NCBI GenBank assembly: GCA_036897485.1
Contig: JAYMTF010000226.1
Span: 1-44,101 of the forward strand
Reading direction: 5' to 3'
Source of the DNA: Pelargonium nanum
Lineage: Eukaryota > Streptophyta > Magnoliopsida > Geraniales > Geraniaceae
DNA length: 44,101 nt
Shown: positions 12,058-22,303 of the stretch, in pieces
How the letters are laid out: every line of letters starts with the position of its first letter
Numbering within the stretch: the first letter of the stretch is position 1
The notes under the pieces: generated by a model
Seen by the model: only the letters and a program-made list of their open reading frames with translations
Told to the model about the DNA's origin: nothing
Databases searched by the model: none
Made by a program: the position numbers and the translations under genes

Positions 12058-12634
12058 GGTGTGTTTGAGAATCGACATTTGATTTGAAATACTGAATTTC
12101 AGTCAAATGAATCGTTTGAGAACTCCACGAATTGGATTTGGATTTGAGACAAATCCAATGACATTCAAAATATGCTTAGAATATGATATTTTTTATATAC
12201 AAGCAAGCGGTATCTTTATTGAAGAACCCGAGACTAAGAATAAAAGTACAAGAACAAAACGAAATTGCGAAAAACCTAACCCAAAACAGAACTAGGGTCC
12301 CTACACCATGAATCGAAACAGTGAGAAACGGAGCTCGGATCAAACAAACGAAGAGAGATTAAACTCTTAATCCGGAATAAGAATCTTCCAAGCAAGCCAG
12401 TTTGCTATATTGAACACCAAAGAGTTCATTGAGAGCCAAATAAACCACAACACAATCGGGATGTCTAGAGTTTATGTCGGGCAGAACATCATGAGATTAC
12501 AAATGACGGTTATTACCTTGTCATTTGAAATTTTATGATTTCTCAAACATTATATTTGTATTTAAAATACAACATTTCAAATATGTGTTTTCAAATAACG
12601 AATTTCAAATCAAATTCATGTTCTCAAACGCAAC
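12058..12634. mobile_element. Tourist/Harbinger-like MITE carrying foreign internal sequence
   Basis: The left end begins GGTGTGTTTGAGAATCGACA and the inverted right end begins GTTGCGTTTGAGAACATGAA; both continue with TTTGATTTGAAAT, giving imperfect inverted repeats of about 40 bp. Both ends abut TTA(T), a target duplication of the PIF/Harbinger type. The flanks support insertion: AAGTTTTTTCATATAAAGTTA at the left flank recurs at about 12668-12687. The interior (about 12190-12515) is GC-richer. Read on the minus strand it ends a short frame (VLWFIWLSMNSLVF near its start, stop after KILIPD), followed by T-rich leader-like text and AATAAA. That resembles a captured 3' end of a retroelement or host transcript. 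Confidence 0.65.
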
Positions 12635-12988
12635 TTATAGTATTGATGATTTTTAAAGAGAAAAGTTAAGTTTTTTCATATAAAGTTAATAGTATTGATG
12701 AATTTTTTAAAAGGAAAAAAGCATATTCATTGCTCAATAGAAATTTAACAAAACAATATGGAGTTATCAATGTATCATACTATCATGTACAGTATTTCTA
12801 ATATATTTTACTCGTGAATTTCTTATTTCAAAATTGAGTACAATAAATTGTAATTATTTAGCCTAATTATTTAGGTATTTAACTTTATTTTGAAATTGAG
12901 TACAATAAATTGTTAGTATTTCTCCTAAATATAGATTAGGGTAAAATACTAAAATTTCAACCTAAACATTTAGACTAAAAATATCTAG

Positions 12989-13538
12989 ATGGAGAGACCA
13001 CCAAGGGGAGGCTCAGTGAACTGTGATGCTGCTCTATTTGATTCAGATGTGATGTGTGGGGTGGGTGGTTAGAAAATGGAGGGGTTATTGTTGGGGTGGT
13101 GGTCGGATTAGTTGGAGCGGAAGGAGGGAGGTGATGGAGGTGGAACCAATGGCAGTATAGGAGGTCATGCTATGGTTGTGTGATCGGAGTTGGCTCGATG
13201 TAATCATTGAGTCGGATTCGAGAACGATTATTGAAGCAATTCAGTCTAGAGGGGAGTTTAACAACGCTTTTGGGCTGATTTTGAGTAATATTCAGGACTT
13301 GTTCGATTATTTTCATTGTGTTGATTTTAACTTTGTTATTAGATCAACATATAGTGTGACTCATACTTTGGCTATGTCATCGAGGCTGATCTCGGTTTTC
13401 GATGGGTGGTTTGATCGAAACGCTCCATCTTGTATTCTGAATGCTTTAATGACTGATACAATGATGCATAATATAAGTCATTTCTTTCAAACCAAGATCA
13501 ACCTCGATGACCGATTTGTGAGATTTCTTTGTTGGTGA
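12989..13538 (+). pseudogene. Decayed RNase H-like domain (RVT_3 type)
   Basis: Two frames together recall the plant RNase H-like domain found in LINE polyproteins and derived host genes. The first part (12989-13072) encodes PPRGGSVNCDAALFDSD before a stop. The second part, from about 13130 to 13538, encodes EVEPMAV, a stop, then EVMLWLCDRSWLDVIIESDS and a C-terminal VTHTLAM section. The catalytic acidic residues expected in this fold are recognisable: Asp in NCDAA, Glu in EVEP and Asp in ESDS. At least one frameshift and two stops break it. No reverse transcriptase is visible upstream, so it is a fragment. Confidence 0.65.
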
Positions 13539-13545
13539 TCCCATT

Positions 13546-14290
13546 TGTTCATTAATAAAAATGCATAAATAAAAATATCATTGAAAACTGTCTATTTCAG
13601 CTCTTATAATCACTAGGGATTATATATATTTATATAAAGTTCAGAATTGGTATATTATCTTTCATTTCTTTTGTTTTCACGTGCTATTTAGAAGTTTTAG
13701 GGTTAGCTATTGGGACATAAAATAAAATTGCTCATGAACACCCTACGTGCATCACATAGGAACTCCATCTAGTTTTTACTTTGAAAAGAGAATACACGCA
13801 AAGATAGCTCAGAGTTTAATAATAATAATAATAATAATATCTTAAGTTGTCAATTAAATTATGACACATCTTTAAATTTCTTATATTCATTAAGTTGTTT
13901 TGTTTTTACAAATTTGCTAAGTCGGATATAAGTATTATTTAATGTAATATCATCCTCCTATTGGCATGGGTTAGCCTAAGTCGAAAAATTAACTCATATT
14001 GTTTATTATATATAATAAAACCGATAACTGTTTCATAATTCGAACTGAAATGGAATGATTTGAAGTTTAAAGAGCAAAACGATACATTACGGGGAATACA
14101 TAAACTATTTTGGATCGTTACTCTTTCATTAATAAAAACGGCATAAATAAAAAATAAAAAGAAATCATTGAAAACTGTCTTTTTCAGCTCTTATAATCAC
14201 TAGGGGTTATATATATTTATACAAGTACAGAATTGATATATTATCTTTCATTCCTTTTGTTTTTACGTGCTATTTAGAAAGTTTTTAGGG
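13546..14290 (+). repeat. Two direct copies of a ~165-bp block
   Basis: A block at about 13546-13705 recurs at about 14123-14288. Both contain TTCATTAATAAAAA, ATCATTGAAAACTGTCT, CAGCTCTTATAATCACTAGG and ACGTGCTATTTAGAA in the same order, with small indels. The copies lie about 580 bp apart. They could be a segmental duplication or the ends of an unidentified element. The sequence between them has no gene. Confidence 0.75.
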
Positions 14291-14819
14291 CATAATCAAA
14301 TTTCATTGTCATATGAACTGTATGAACATTTGTGATCACTTGTTCATTCGTCATTCTATGACCAATCAAATTGGCCTAAATTTATTTCATATCATTCTTT
14401 TTTAAAACGACATATTCATTTTAAAATCATGCTTCTAGTTTGAAAATGTGTATTGTGAATAAGAGAATATAAAATATATATGAGCTAAATTTTATGTCTT
14501 AATCTAAATTCAAGTAACGAGAAAATGACATCACAATAAAATTTCGTTCAGATCCACTTCAATTGATTTGTAAATGCATAGACGTGTTGGATTCAATTTT
14601 TCAATGATATGTTCGTTATTTCATTAGTGGTTTATTTAGAATTAGTTTTTAGTTTTTATTTTAGACTTTTGCTATAATGAAAGCACATCTAATTTATACA
14701 TGAAATGTGGTTTTAACTCTTGATTCGATATACTATGATAGAATTCATTTGTAATTAAAGAAAAAGTAGTATTAATGTTATCTGAAAAATCATAAGTCGA
14801 CAAATGATAGAGTGAAATG

Positions 14820-15610
14820 TGGCGTTCAAATGACACGATGACATCCACTATTAGGAGCTTAGAGGCATCTTTGAAGAGCTCAGAGACATGCCGATAAGGG
14901 TTTCTTTTTCACATGTTTGAGACCCACCAAGGCGAGTACATAAGATGAAAACTAAGTCCAACTTGAGCGGCGACTTGAATGTTCAACCTAGATATCCAAC
15001 TCGGGTGTTTGACATGGATGCGCTACTTTAAAGACCAATAGTGTTCAACATATCTCCCAACTTAGTCTCTCCACATTTTGCGACATTCAATGTTCGATAA
15101 GTAATGTGTAACACTTGGTTAGGGAGTGATGCCGCAACATGGCTCCCAGGGTTGCAACGATCAACGAGTCACATATAAGTCTCATCACTTCACCGAGTCA
15201 TCTTCAAGGCTCCCCGCATTGATATGATGCTATCTAAAATGGTAGACTCTCCTAAATTCTCCACTTTGCTCTCACGATGCTTAAAGGACATGCAAAAGCT
15301 CTAAAATTCACATGGTGCCCGTGGACGGCGTACCCGAGAAACTAGAACACAAGCACCCAAGTGCGTCTTGAAGATGATCACATTTAACCAACAACCAACC
15401 ACATGACAACACATGCTAAGTTTAGTTTGTGAGTATATATACCCTCTGTTTAGTAAGAGAAAATGATTCACAACTCACATTGAAGTTTTCTCTGTCTTTA
15501 AAATCCTCTCTAGGTTGTCTTTATTTAAAGATTTTTACTCCCAAACTTGAGGTGTGCCCTGAAAACACATACGGGTTTTCACTTAATAGTATATCTTGAG
15601 TAAACAACAT
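14820..15610 (+). mobile_element. LTR-like, promoter-bearing retroelement remnant
   Basis: A block of balanced composition ends with a promoter-like arrangement: GAGTATATATACCCTCTGTT near 15431, then GTAAGAGAAAATGATTCACAACTC and a T-rich stretch. This resembles the U3-R-U5 order of a solo LTR on the plus strand. I did not find terminal TG/CA with target duplications or any polyprotein, so both the identity and the ends are tentative. Confidence 0.35.
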
Positions 15611-17510
15611 GCTCACATCCAAATTCGAAAAACTCAGTACATTTTGTTTAAAAAGTTCAAAGTGTTACCTTAGCTTGTGTATAATTCGCTAACATATTTT
15701 ACTGTAGTAATTTGACCTGTGTCAAAAAGAAGCATCAAGTACTTATAGTGATTTTTTTGGCAAATAAAAAATATGTTGAAACTATCTTCAATTACAAAAT
15801 GGTGGTTTCATTTTGGTTGGATGGGATTGTCCTCTTTTGTCCTCTTTAATTTGCCATTTATCATTGACTTTATAATAAATAATAATATGCATTTAAATAA
15901 ATAAACTAGAAATAGCACCGACGCATTTCATGGCCCTCAATATTATTTCCTAGAGAGAGATGTAAAGATTGGGGATCACTATTTTGATGAAGGGTCAACA
16001 TCAAATTTAATGGATTTTATTTTTATTTTTTGTGTTTCAATTGTGGGTCTCCATCTTTAATATATATAATCAAACTATAATTCTACAAATAAGGAATCAA
16101 ATGTCAAAGTGATTAATTAAATAGTTGAGACTTGTACGATAAAAAATTTGAGTTTTAAATTCGTTGAACAAGAGAGAATAGATATTGCACGAAAAAATAT
16201 ATATTTATTCATTTATGTAATCTATATATGATTGATTTATTAATTATTTTTTCTGGTTAAGAAAACAATTAATGAAATTTAAATAATTATTAAGAAGCTG
16301 TGCTAAATAGTGCAAACTAAACATGATAATTGAGAAAACATAAGCGGATGATAATTATAGTGAATAATTAAATATTGATACGGAGTACTTGTCATTCCTA
16401 ATAGTTTGGTCAAAATTAATTAGTTAATTACTGTTTGAGTATACGAAATATATATTTATTTTTTGATTTCATGTTCTCAAACTCATAAATTGTTGAAAGA
16501 GTCCCCTAAACTAATTTGCGCCCACCATTACATCATTTCACTCAATTCTTTGCGGATGCGATCTGTGCACTGTGTCTAAAAACATAAGTTAAAAATAAAT
16601 TTATTGGTAGATACTTTTTTTTTTATAATGATATTGGTAGATACTTTTATTTATGAAAACACATATTTGATGATTTATGAGAACTGAAAATTATATTCGA
16701 TCTCTCTCCTATTTGTACATTTTTCATCATTTTTTTAATTGATGTCGGTTTTTTATCAACGGTAGTTCAATATTGTTTTACTCATAGTATTTTCAATTGA
16801 ATATATACAATAATGCGTTTGTTTTGACATAATAAATTCGGGCGTAGTAGAGATGTTGTTGTCTTGTCCACATATTACATAATTAGTTGATTTGAAATTG
16901 TTCTATTTCGAAATCCGGGAATGGAACCGGAGGGTTGGGCCCTCGGGGGCAGAGTTGGAGGTTTGGATCATTTCTCTTGGATTCCCAGTGTCTGCGCAAT
17001 GGTAACACACTATTAACTTAGATCCGAGTGTGTACCCGAAAACCGCACCGAACATGAGATTAAGAATCTCAATCGTGGGAATTCGAGTCACACCTCAATA
17101 GGAATGAATCTAGAAAACATTTTTAGAGAGAGAAAATTTTGTTTTGCACTTATCCAACTCGGACACTTCGTTTTGGACTTAAATTAAATTAATTTGAAAA
17201 AATGAGAACGTGCGAATTAAGTTACATTTTTTTGTTCTAAAATAAATGTATTGTTTTCTTTGTTCTAAATTAGTGTATTGCCTTTTAATTTGAGAAAATA
17301 TAAGGGTACGTTAGGTAGTGTTGTACATTTTTTATTATATCATCATGAACATATATATGTTGCAATATTACTAACTTACTTATTATTGGTGATTCATTCA
17401 TAACTAAATTCTAAAAAATAACACTTATTTTATGAAAAAAAAATAGACAAATAGGACACTTACAATTTAAATACGAACATCAATTTAAATTACTTCTACC
17501 CCAAAAAAAA

Positions 17511-17560
17511 ATTATGGGAGCGGGCAACCCGCTAGACTCAAAATTTTAATATGGTGTTAT
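17511..17560 (+). repeat. Relic related to the foldback MITE at 43.1 kb
   Basis: GGGAGCGGGCAACCCGC followed by AAAATTTTAATATGGTGT closely parallels GGGAGCGGAGCGACCCGCCC and AGAATTTTAATGAGGTGT in the element at 43060-43304. The short GC-rich palindrome in AT-rich DNA makes chance similarity unlikely. The flanks of this copy have no clear inverted repeats. Confidence 0.45.
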
Positions 17561-18496
17561 GAACCATATTTCTTATATTGTAAAGCTAAATCAAATCAAT
17601 AAGTACATGTTATTACATTAAAATTTTACTCACACTAACTCAATAATTTTGTAACAACGTTTTGGCCCGTTTGGTTCACATTTTTAATGAATTGTCGTTG
17701 TGTTTTAATGACGTAACTTAAACTGATTTTTGTTTAGCTTAAGCTAATTAGCTAATTAGCACTGTCTATATAAACAAATGAAATATCTCAATAACTTGAA
17801 CAACTACTAAACTTAAGAGAGGACCACTCATACAATTTTCCCATTAAAAACAAGAGCTGTCTCTTTTTTCGATCGCTTTGTTTTGTTTTCCAAATTAAGT
17901 AATGTTTAAAATGAATCTATCTATATTTGAAGGACCACCGTTGGACACCAAAAAGTTTCCATCTCAAGCAAATTTGACTTGAAACGTGTTCACTTTTTCT
18001 AAAAATATATTAAAATGAGTTCTTATTTTTTATTATAATTAATATACATGCATGGGATAATAAAACAACATATTTTAAGATAAATTTGTTACATAAGAAA
18101 AAACAAATTCACGATGTTGACGAACATGTATAATGTGATGGAGGTTTAAAGGGTTTTTTTTTTAAAAAAGCACGAAGAACGTGTTGAAGATCTCTAAAGA
18201 ACAAGATATGTGTTCCTTGCCAGCTTTCAACTTGCTTCCAATACTGGAGCCAAATTTATGCACAATTTTTCACCATAGCCGTTGAGAAACTGTTTGTTAA
18301 TGTAGTCCAAATGTAATTGAAGATAAAACATTGTGATTCTGAAATATTTATTCCACGAATAGCTCTCATACAAAAGAAAATACGCATTAAGTAAAAACCA
18401 TTGCGTTGCTCTGGAAGACACCTCCTGGGTGAGAGTAAAAGTATGGATCTGACGTGCCAAATGTAATTCACAAGAATAGAGAATGTTTTGAATCTT

Positions 18497-18705
18497 TTTT
18501 TTTTTTTTTTTGATAAGCAACAGGACAAGCAGGCCTATGCGGCATGTGTTTCTCACCCCCTTGTAGGGGCGTCACCCTTCTTAGTTGTTAGTTCAACCTT
18601 TAAACTCATAAATCCCACCTCATATCGTCGGCAAGGAGGCTCGAACCTGAGACTTCAAAGAAAATCTAAAGCGCATCAACCGTTTGACCCAACATGCCTT
18701 GGTTA
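18497..18705 (-). mobile_element. SINE, tRNA-derived, ~209 bp, complete with target duplication
   Basis: On the minus strand the element has a Pol III A-box-like TGGGTCAAACGGT, a B-box CAGGTTCGAGCCTCC about 40 bp later, a body, then a TTGCTTATCA motif and a poly-A tail (poly-T at 18497-18511 on the plus strand). It is flanked by perfect TTGAATCTT duplications at 18488-18496 and 18706-18714. Three shorter relatives lie at 24.0, 24.85 and 30.2 kb. Confidence 0.85.
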
Positions 18706-18714
18706 TTGAATCTT

Positions 18715-20799
18715 TCACCAAACGAGTACTTATCGAGGAACATGTGCAATCTGATTGATTGATGAAATACAACTAAATTTTAATCGGTTAATTTACTTGT
18801 GTGATAAATATGACTTATAAAATTTAAAAGAGGAGCTCAAACATTCTTATAGCATCAAGTCCTTATTAATTAATTTGATCAACTTGTACTATTATAAACA
18901 AAATAAAAAATCCTCAAAACATGTGCTTAATTCTTAAAGAATGGTATTTTAATCTTCTTACGCTTTTAATTAACAAAGTTATAACTGTGTTGAAGAAAGT
19001 TTATAGATTGTAAAAAAGTTCCAAAAACACATATACAAAATGTGATAAGTATAGGAGACTTATATGCAATTATCCTTTAATAAAAAATATAATAAAAAAG
19101 TAGAGCAATGAGTGGCTTAAGTATAGTATATGTTAGTTATATATGTCTAATTTCTGTTTTTTCTTTAACTAAATTTAAATAAAATGAATGTGGCAAGTCT
19201 CTAACCTTTGTATTATGATTTGGAATTTACATGTTTGACAAAACACCAAGAATTATTAGTATCTTTGATTGTGTAGGTCATGGATCAACAAATTGTGAGG
19301 AAAAGCTTGTGGGTCATCACTCAATACTCATGAGACATCTACAATATGTTTTTCTTGTCCTCTTTACATCTACATTAATACATAGATTCGGTAGCTGCTG
19401 TTTGCTAACAATAGATCTTTACTTCAAATATTCCATTTATTTGCCAATTTTTTATTTTGAAAATATAAAATAAAATGTTATATATATATACATATTTTAT
19501 GAAAATTTACGACTAGACAATGCACTGACCAGTATAGATTCATGAACGGGCTAAAAAAGAACTTGAACGGGCTAAAAAGAAAATAATATTACTCAATAAT
19601 AATAATAATAATAATAATTAAACTAAACGAAACAAAACAAAGAGATAATGCCAACATATATGTATTATCCAGACTCTAATCCTAATAGGAAATAACGATA
19701 AACTAAAATGAAATTACAAAACTACCCAAATTGTATACCAATACAATAAAAAGTGAAAAAACATCATCTAAATGACCTCTAAATGTCCCAAACTAATGTT
19801 GCTACAGAAAACGATGAGTATTGATTGCGTACTCAATTTGAATATAATAACTGAGTCTCGACTCATCATTGAAACATCAATCTCTTTTTTGAATGTCTAA
19901 TTTGAATAATTTTCTTTAAATGTGTAACTTGTAAACACATTCAACATTAGAACTAAGCAAACCTAATGGAACATCCAAGTAACCAAATTGATGTTTCGTA
20001 CAGTGGTTGGCAATTTTCAGTTATTATGGATAATCTGTTTCAACTTTCGACAAGCACACTATTTGTTGATATATATGTAATAAATTAATTAAAAACATGA
20101 GTCATGATCAATGTTTATTTCATGTCTGTTCATTTTTAGGATTTACATTTTAGCTCAACACTATTTAGTTCGAGTTTTTGAAGTAGAAATTTGATGGTTG
20201 TGTTTAATTGTTTGTTATTTTTGTCATCGAACATCAAATTATTTAGTTGTTAAACTTGGTGGTAGGTTCTATGCTATTGTCGTACCTTAAATGCCAATGA
20301 CGTATTGCACTAAATGCGTGCTTTAAAACCATAAACAAACTCAAATTTAATTAATTAATTAAATTACAGTATATGGTTGTGAATTGAAGGTTATATATAA
20401 TTTAATAAACATACTCCAATTTCAAACTCAAATTCCATTACGCAACCGCTACATTAATGCTACATAACATGTCTATTTTGTAACTGGAGTCTCAAGTTTG
20501 ATATCCACGGTGATAATTAAAGATTAGGCCATAAGGAGAGAGATTAATTATTGTATAATTAAGTTAATGATTGAATGAGATTAGTTTTGTTTCGTAAGGC
20601 TAAAGAATGTAAATGTTGACTGATTTCAGCTATCAATACAGGTGATTTATGAGTTTGAATTACTTGTGAGTTGTTTAAATAGATCAAATACATAAAAAGA
20701 AATATAGTAGACAAATCTAGCAACACTATAAACAATATTTTGAAGAAACGACTAAATGGTTTACTTAAAAAAAAACTAAATGGTTTAAGTCTTATATTT
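18715..20799. other. AT-rich intergenic DNA, nothing recognised
   Basis: No gene or RNA was recognised. It includes a (TAA)n tract near 19590-19617, a short tandem GAACGGGCTAAAAA pair at about 19543-19580, and a palindromic TTAATTAATTAATTAA near 20348. The open frame at 19231-19473 resembles no family known to me. Confidence 0.5.
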
Positions 20800-20849
20800 T
20801 TTAATGCATTTGTTTTTCATGGTCAATAAAGCACTCTGTATTGTTGTCA

Positions 20850-22050
20850 TCTTGTCCACGTACCAGAATTTTCTTCTTAAGTACAAAAATTCTCAAAGTC
20901 TCCCTCCTGTACAGATTTTCGTTCGATGTAAAGGGAGCGCAAAGCTGGTGAGTCTGGGGTTTGTGACAAGCAAGGCAACAAATAAAATAACGAAGACCCT
21001 CGAGGTGTTTCCACGATGTCATCTCAAACGTGAGAATGAGATCTCGGCCGGAATACACGAAAACTCTTTAGAGCGTTTTAGAGAAAGAAAGTGAATATGC
21101 AATTTTGAGGATCCTTTATCTCTTACCAAGAGAGTGATATATATACTAACCACCAATATTCGTCACGTGTCAACGCGTGATTGTTTGATGACAATGTGGT
21201 GTTCACTTCGGACTCACTTGACTCTTGAAGTTCTAACTTCTTCGGTGCGCCACGTCAGGGGGGCGGACGAGGCCGACAGTTCTCGTACGGGATGCTTCAG
21301 GGCGTTCGTCGAATCCCGTAGAAGCCTCTTCCACGTGACGTTGCGTACTAGGGTTCTAAACCTTGTGAATTGGGCCCTTACTTCCCAGGTGCGACGTACG
21401 CGAACGTCGGGCAAGTTGAGGTGCTTCCGTACGCCCCTTGTACTCTGAGGCGTAAGATGAAGCCCCTAGATCCTCTACCGCGCAGGGTATATATTGTCCA
21501 AACGTTTTAAGACTTGTGTGATGTCATTGTGCTTAGAGTCGGAGGATTGCTTCTCATGTCTCTTAGCGGGAGATGGGCATGGAGCTGAAGAGCTGACTAA
21601 GGAGCTCATGCAACCTGGCTGGACGGAGAATTGTCCAGAGCGCTGATTGGCTGGGTGGGGAGCTTTATGGAGCGCTCGCTAGTTGGGGGCTCTACGATTG
21701 ACATGAAGTGCGCCCTTAGACGCGACGCACGGTCGATGAACATGCAGTGCTATCGTGTGAGTTGGCGCATGATGAAGGTCTTGAGCCCGGGAGCGCGACA
21801 ATGGGCTTGGTGCACGATGAAATAATTAGTGCGCATGAGAGGCCTGAGGATGTGACTAGAGATAGCAAATACGTTCATTGGGGTTTTTGGTGTCTTACGA
21901 GCTTTCAAACACCTTATCATAACAGAAACAATGCTCAAGCGAAACTTCGTTCAAGCTATTATCGCGATAGCCTTTTAACTGTCGCGACAAATGACATTAA
22001 CTTGGACAAAGAGATCGGACTTGCCTTGTCCGAGTCATCGTTGAACAACT
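20850..22050 (-). mobile_element. LTR-like retroelement remnant
   Basis: The block is clearly GC-richer than the surrounding desert. On the minus strand it shows a promoter-like order: GC-rich upstream text (21150-21900), TATATATA at about 21136-21144, a T/C-rich TTCACTTTCTTTCTCT near 21090, then a leader-like segment down to about 20850. That resembles U3-R-U5 of an LTR. No polyprotein motifs, primer binding site or target duplications were found, so this is an inference from composition and order. The right edge adjoins the IMP3 promoter. Confidence 0.35.
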
Positions 22051-22105
22051 AAAAGGGCGCAACAATAGCTCAGACGGAGTAAGGTTTGATACCAACCACA
22101 AAAAA

Positions 22106-22241
22106 TGGGCCTATCTCAATTTGCCAGAAACGAGCTTGGGCTGACGAAGCTAGCAAGGCCCAATATGTGCTGGTTATGTAGTTTAGTTCACAAAAGGAAG
22201 GCTAGGGTTTAAAACACGAAACAGCTCTGAGATTTAGGGTT
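22106..22241 (+). promoter_or_regulatory. IMP3 promoter with site II and telo-box motifs
   Basis: Within 200 bp of the start codon lie TGGGCC at 22106-22111, its reverse GGCCCA at 22157-22162, and two telo-box-like motifs, CTAGGGTTT at 22202-22210 and TTTAGGGTT at 22233-22241. Site II (TGGGCC/T) and telo boxes (AAACCCTA) are the standard pair upstream of plant ribosomal protein and ribosome-biogenesis genes. This fits the U3 snoRNP product. Confidence 0.75.
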
Positions 22242-22303
22242 CAAATTTTGGTGTGAGTAACAGAGAGAGAGAGACAGAGAAGAAGAAGAAGAAGAAAGGG
22301 AAG

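Larger units (their letters stand above)
14291..18487. other. Gene-poor AT-rich DNA
   Basis: No gene is supported. It holds an LTR-like block at about 14820-15610, a GC-richer island at 16910-17095 with no recognisable product, and a MITE relic at 17511-17560. The rest is AT-rich with poly-A, poly-T and TA microsatellites. Confidence 0.5.

Noticed and set aside
13810-13842. (AAT)n array as a possible CRISPR-like or regulatory repeat
   Set aside because: A plain trinucleotide microsatellite with no spacers; CRISPR arrays are not expected in plant nuclear DNA.
22253-22303. Translation start upstream of IMP3 at 22253
   Set aside because: That frame covers the GA/GAA repeat in the leader; the conserved IMP3 protein begins at [10 protein letters not shown].
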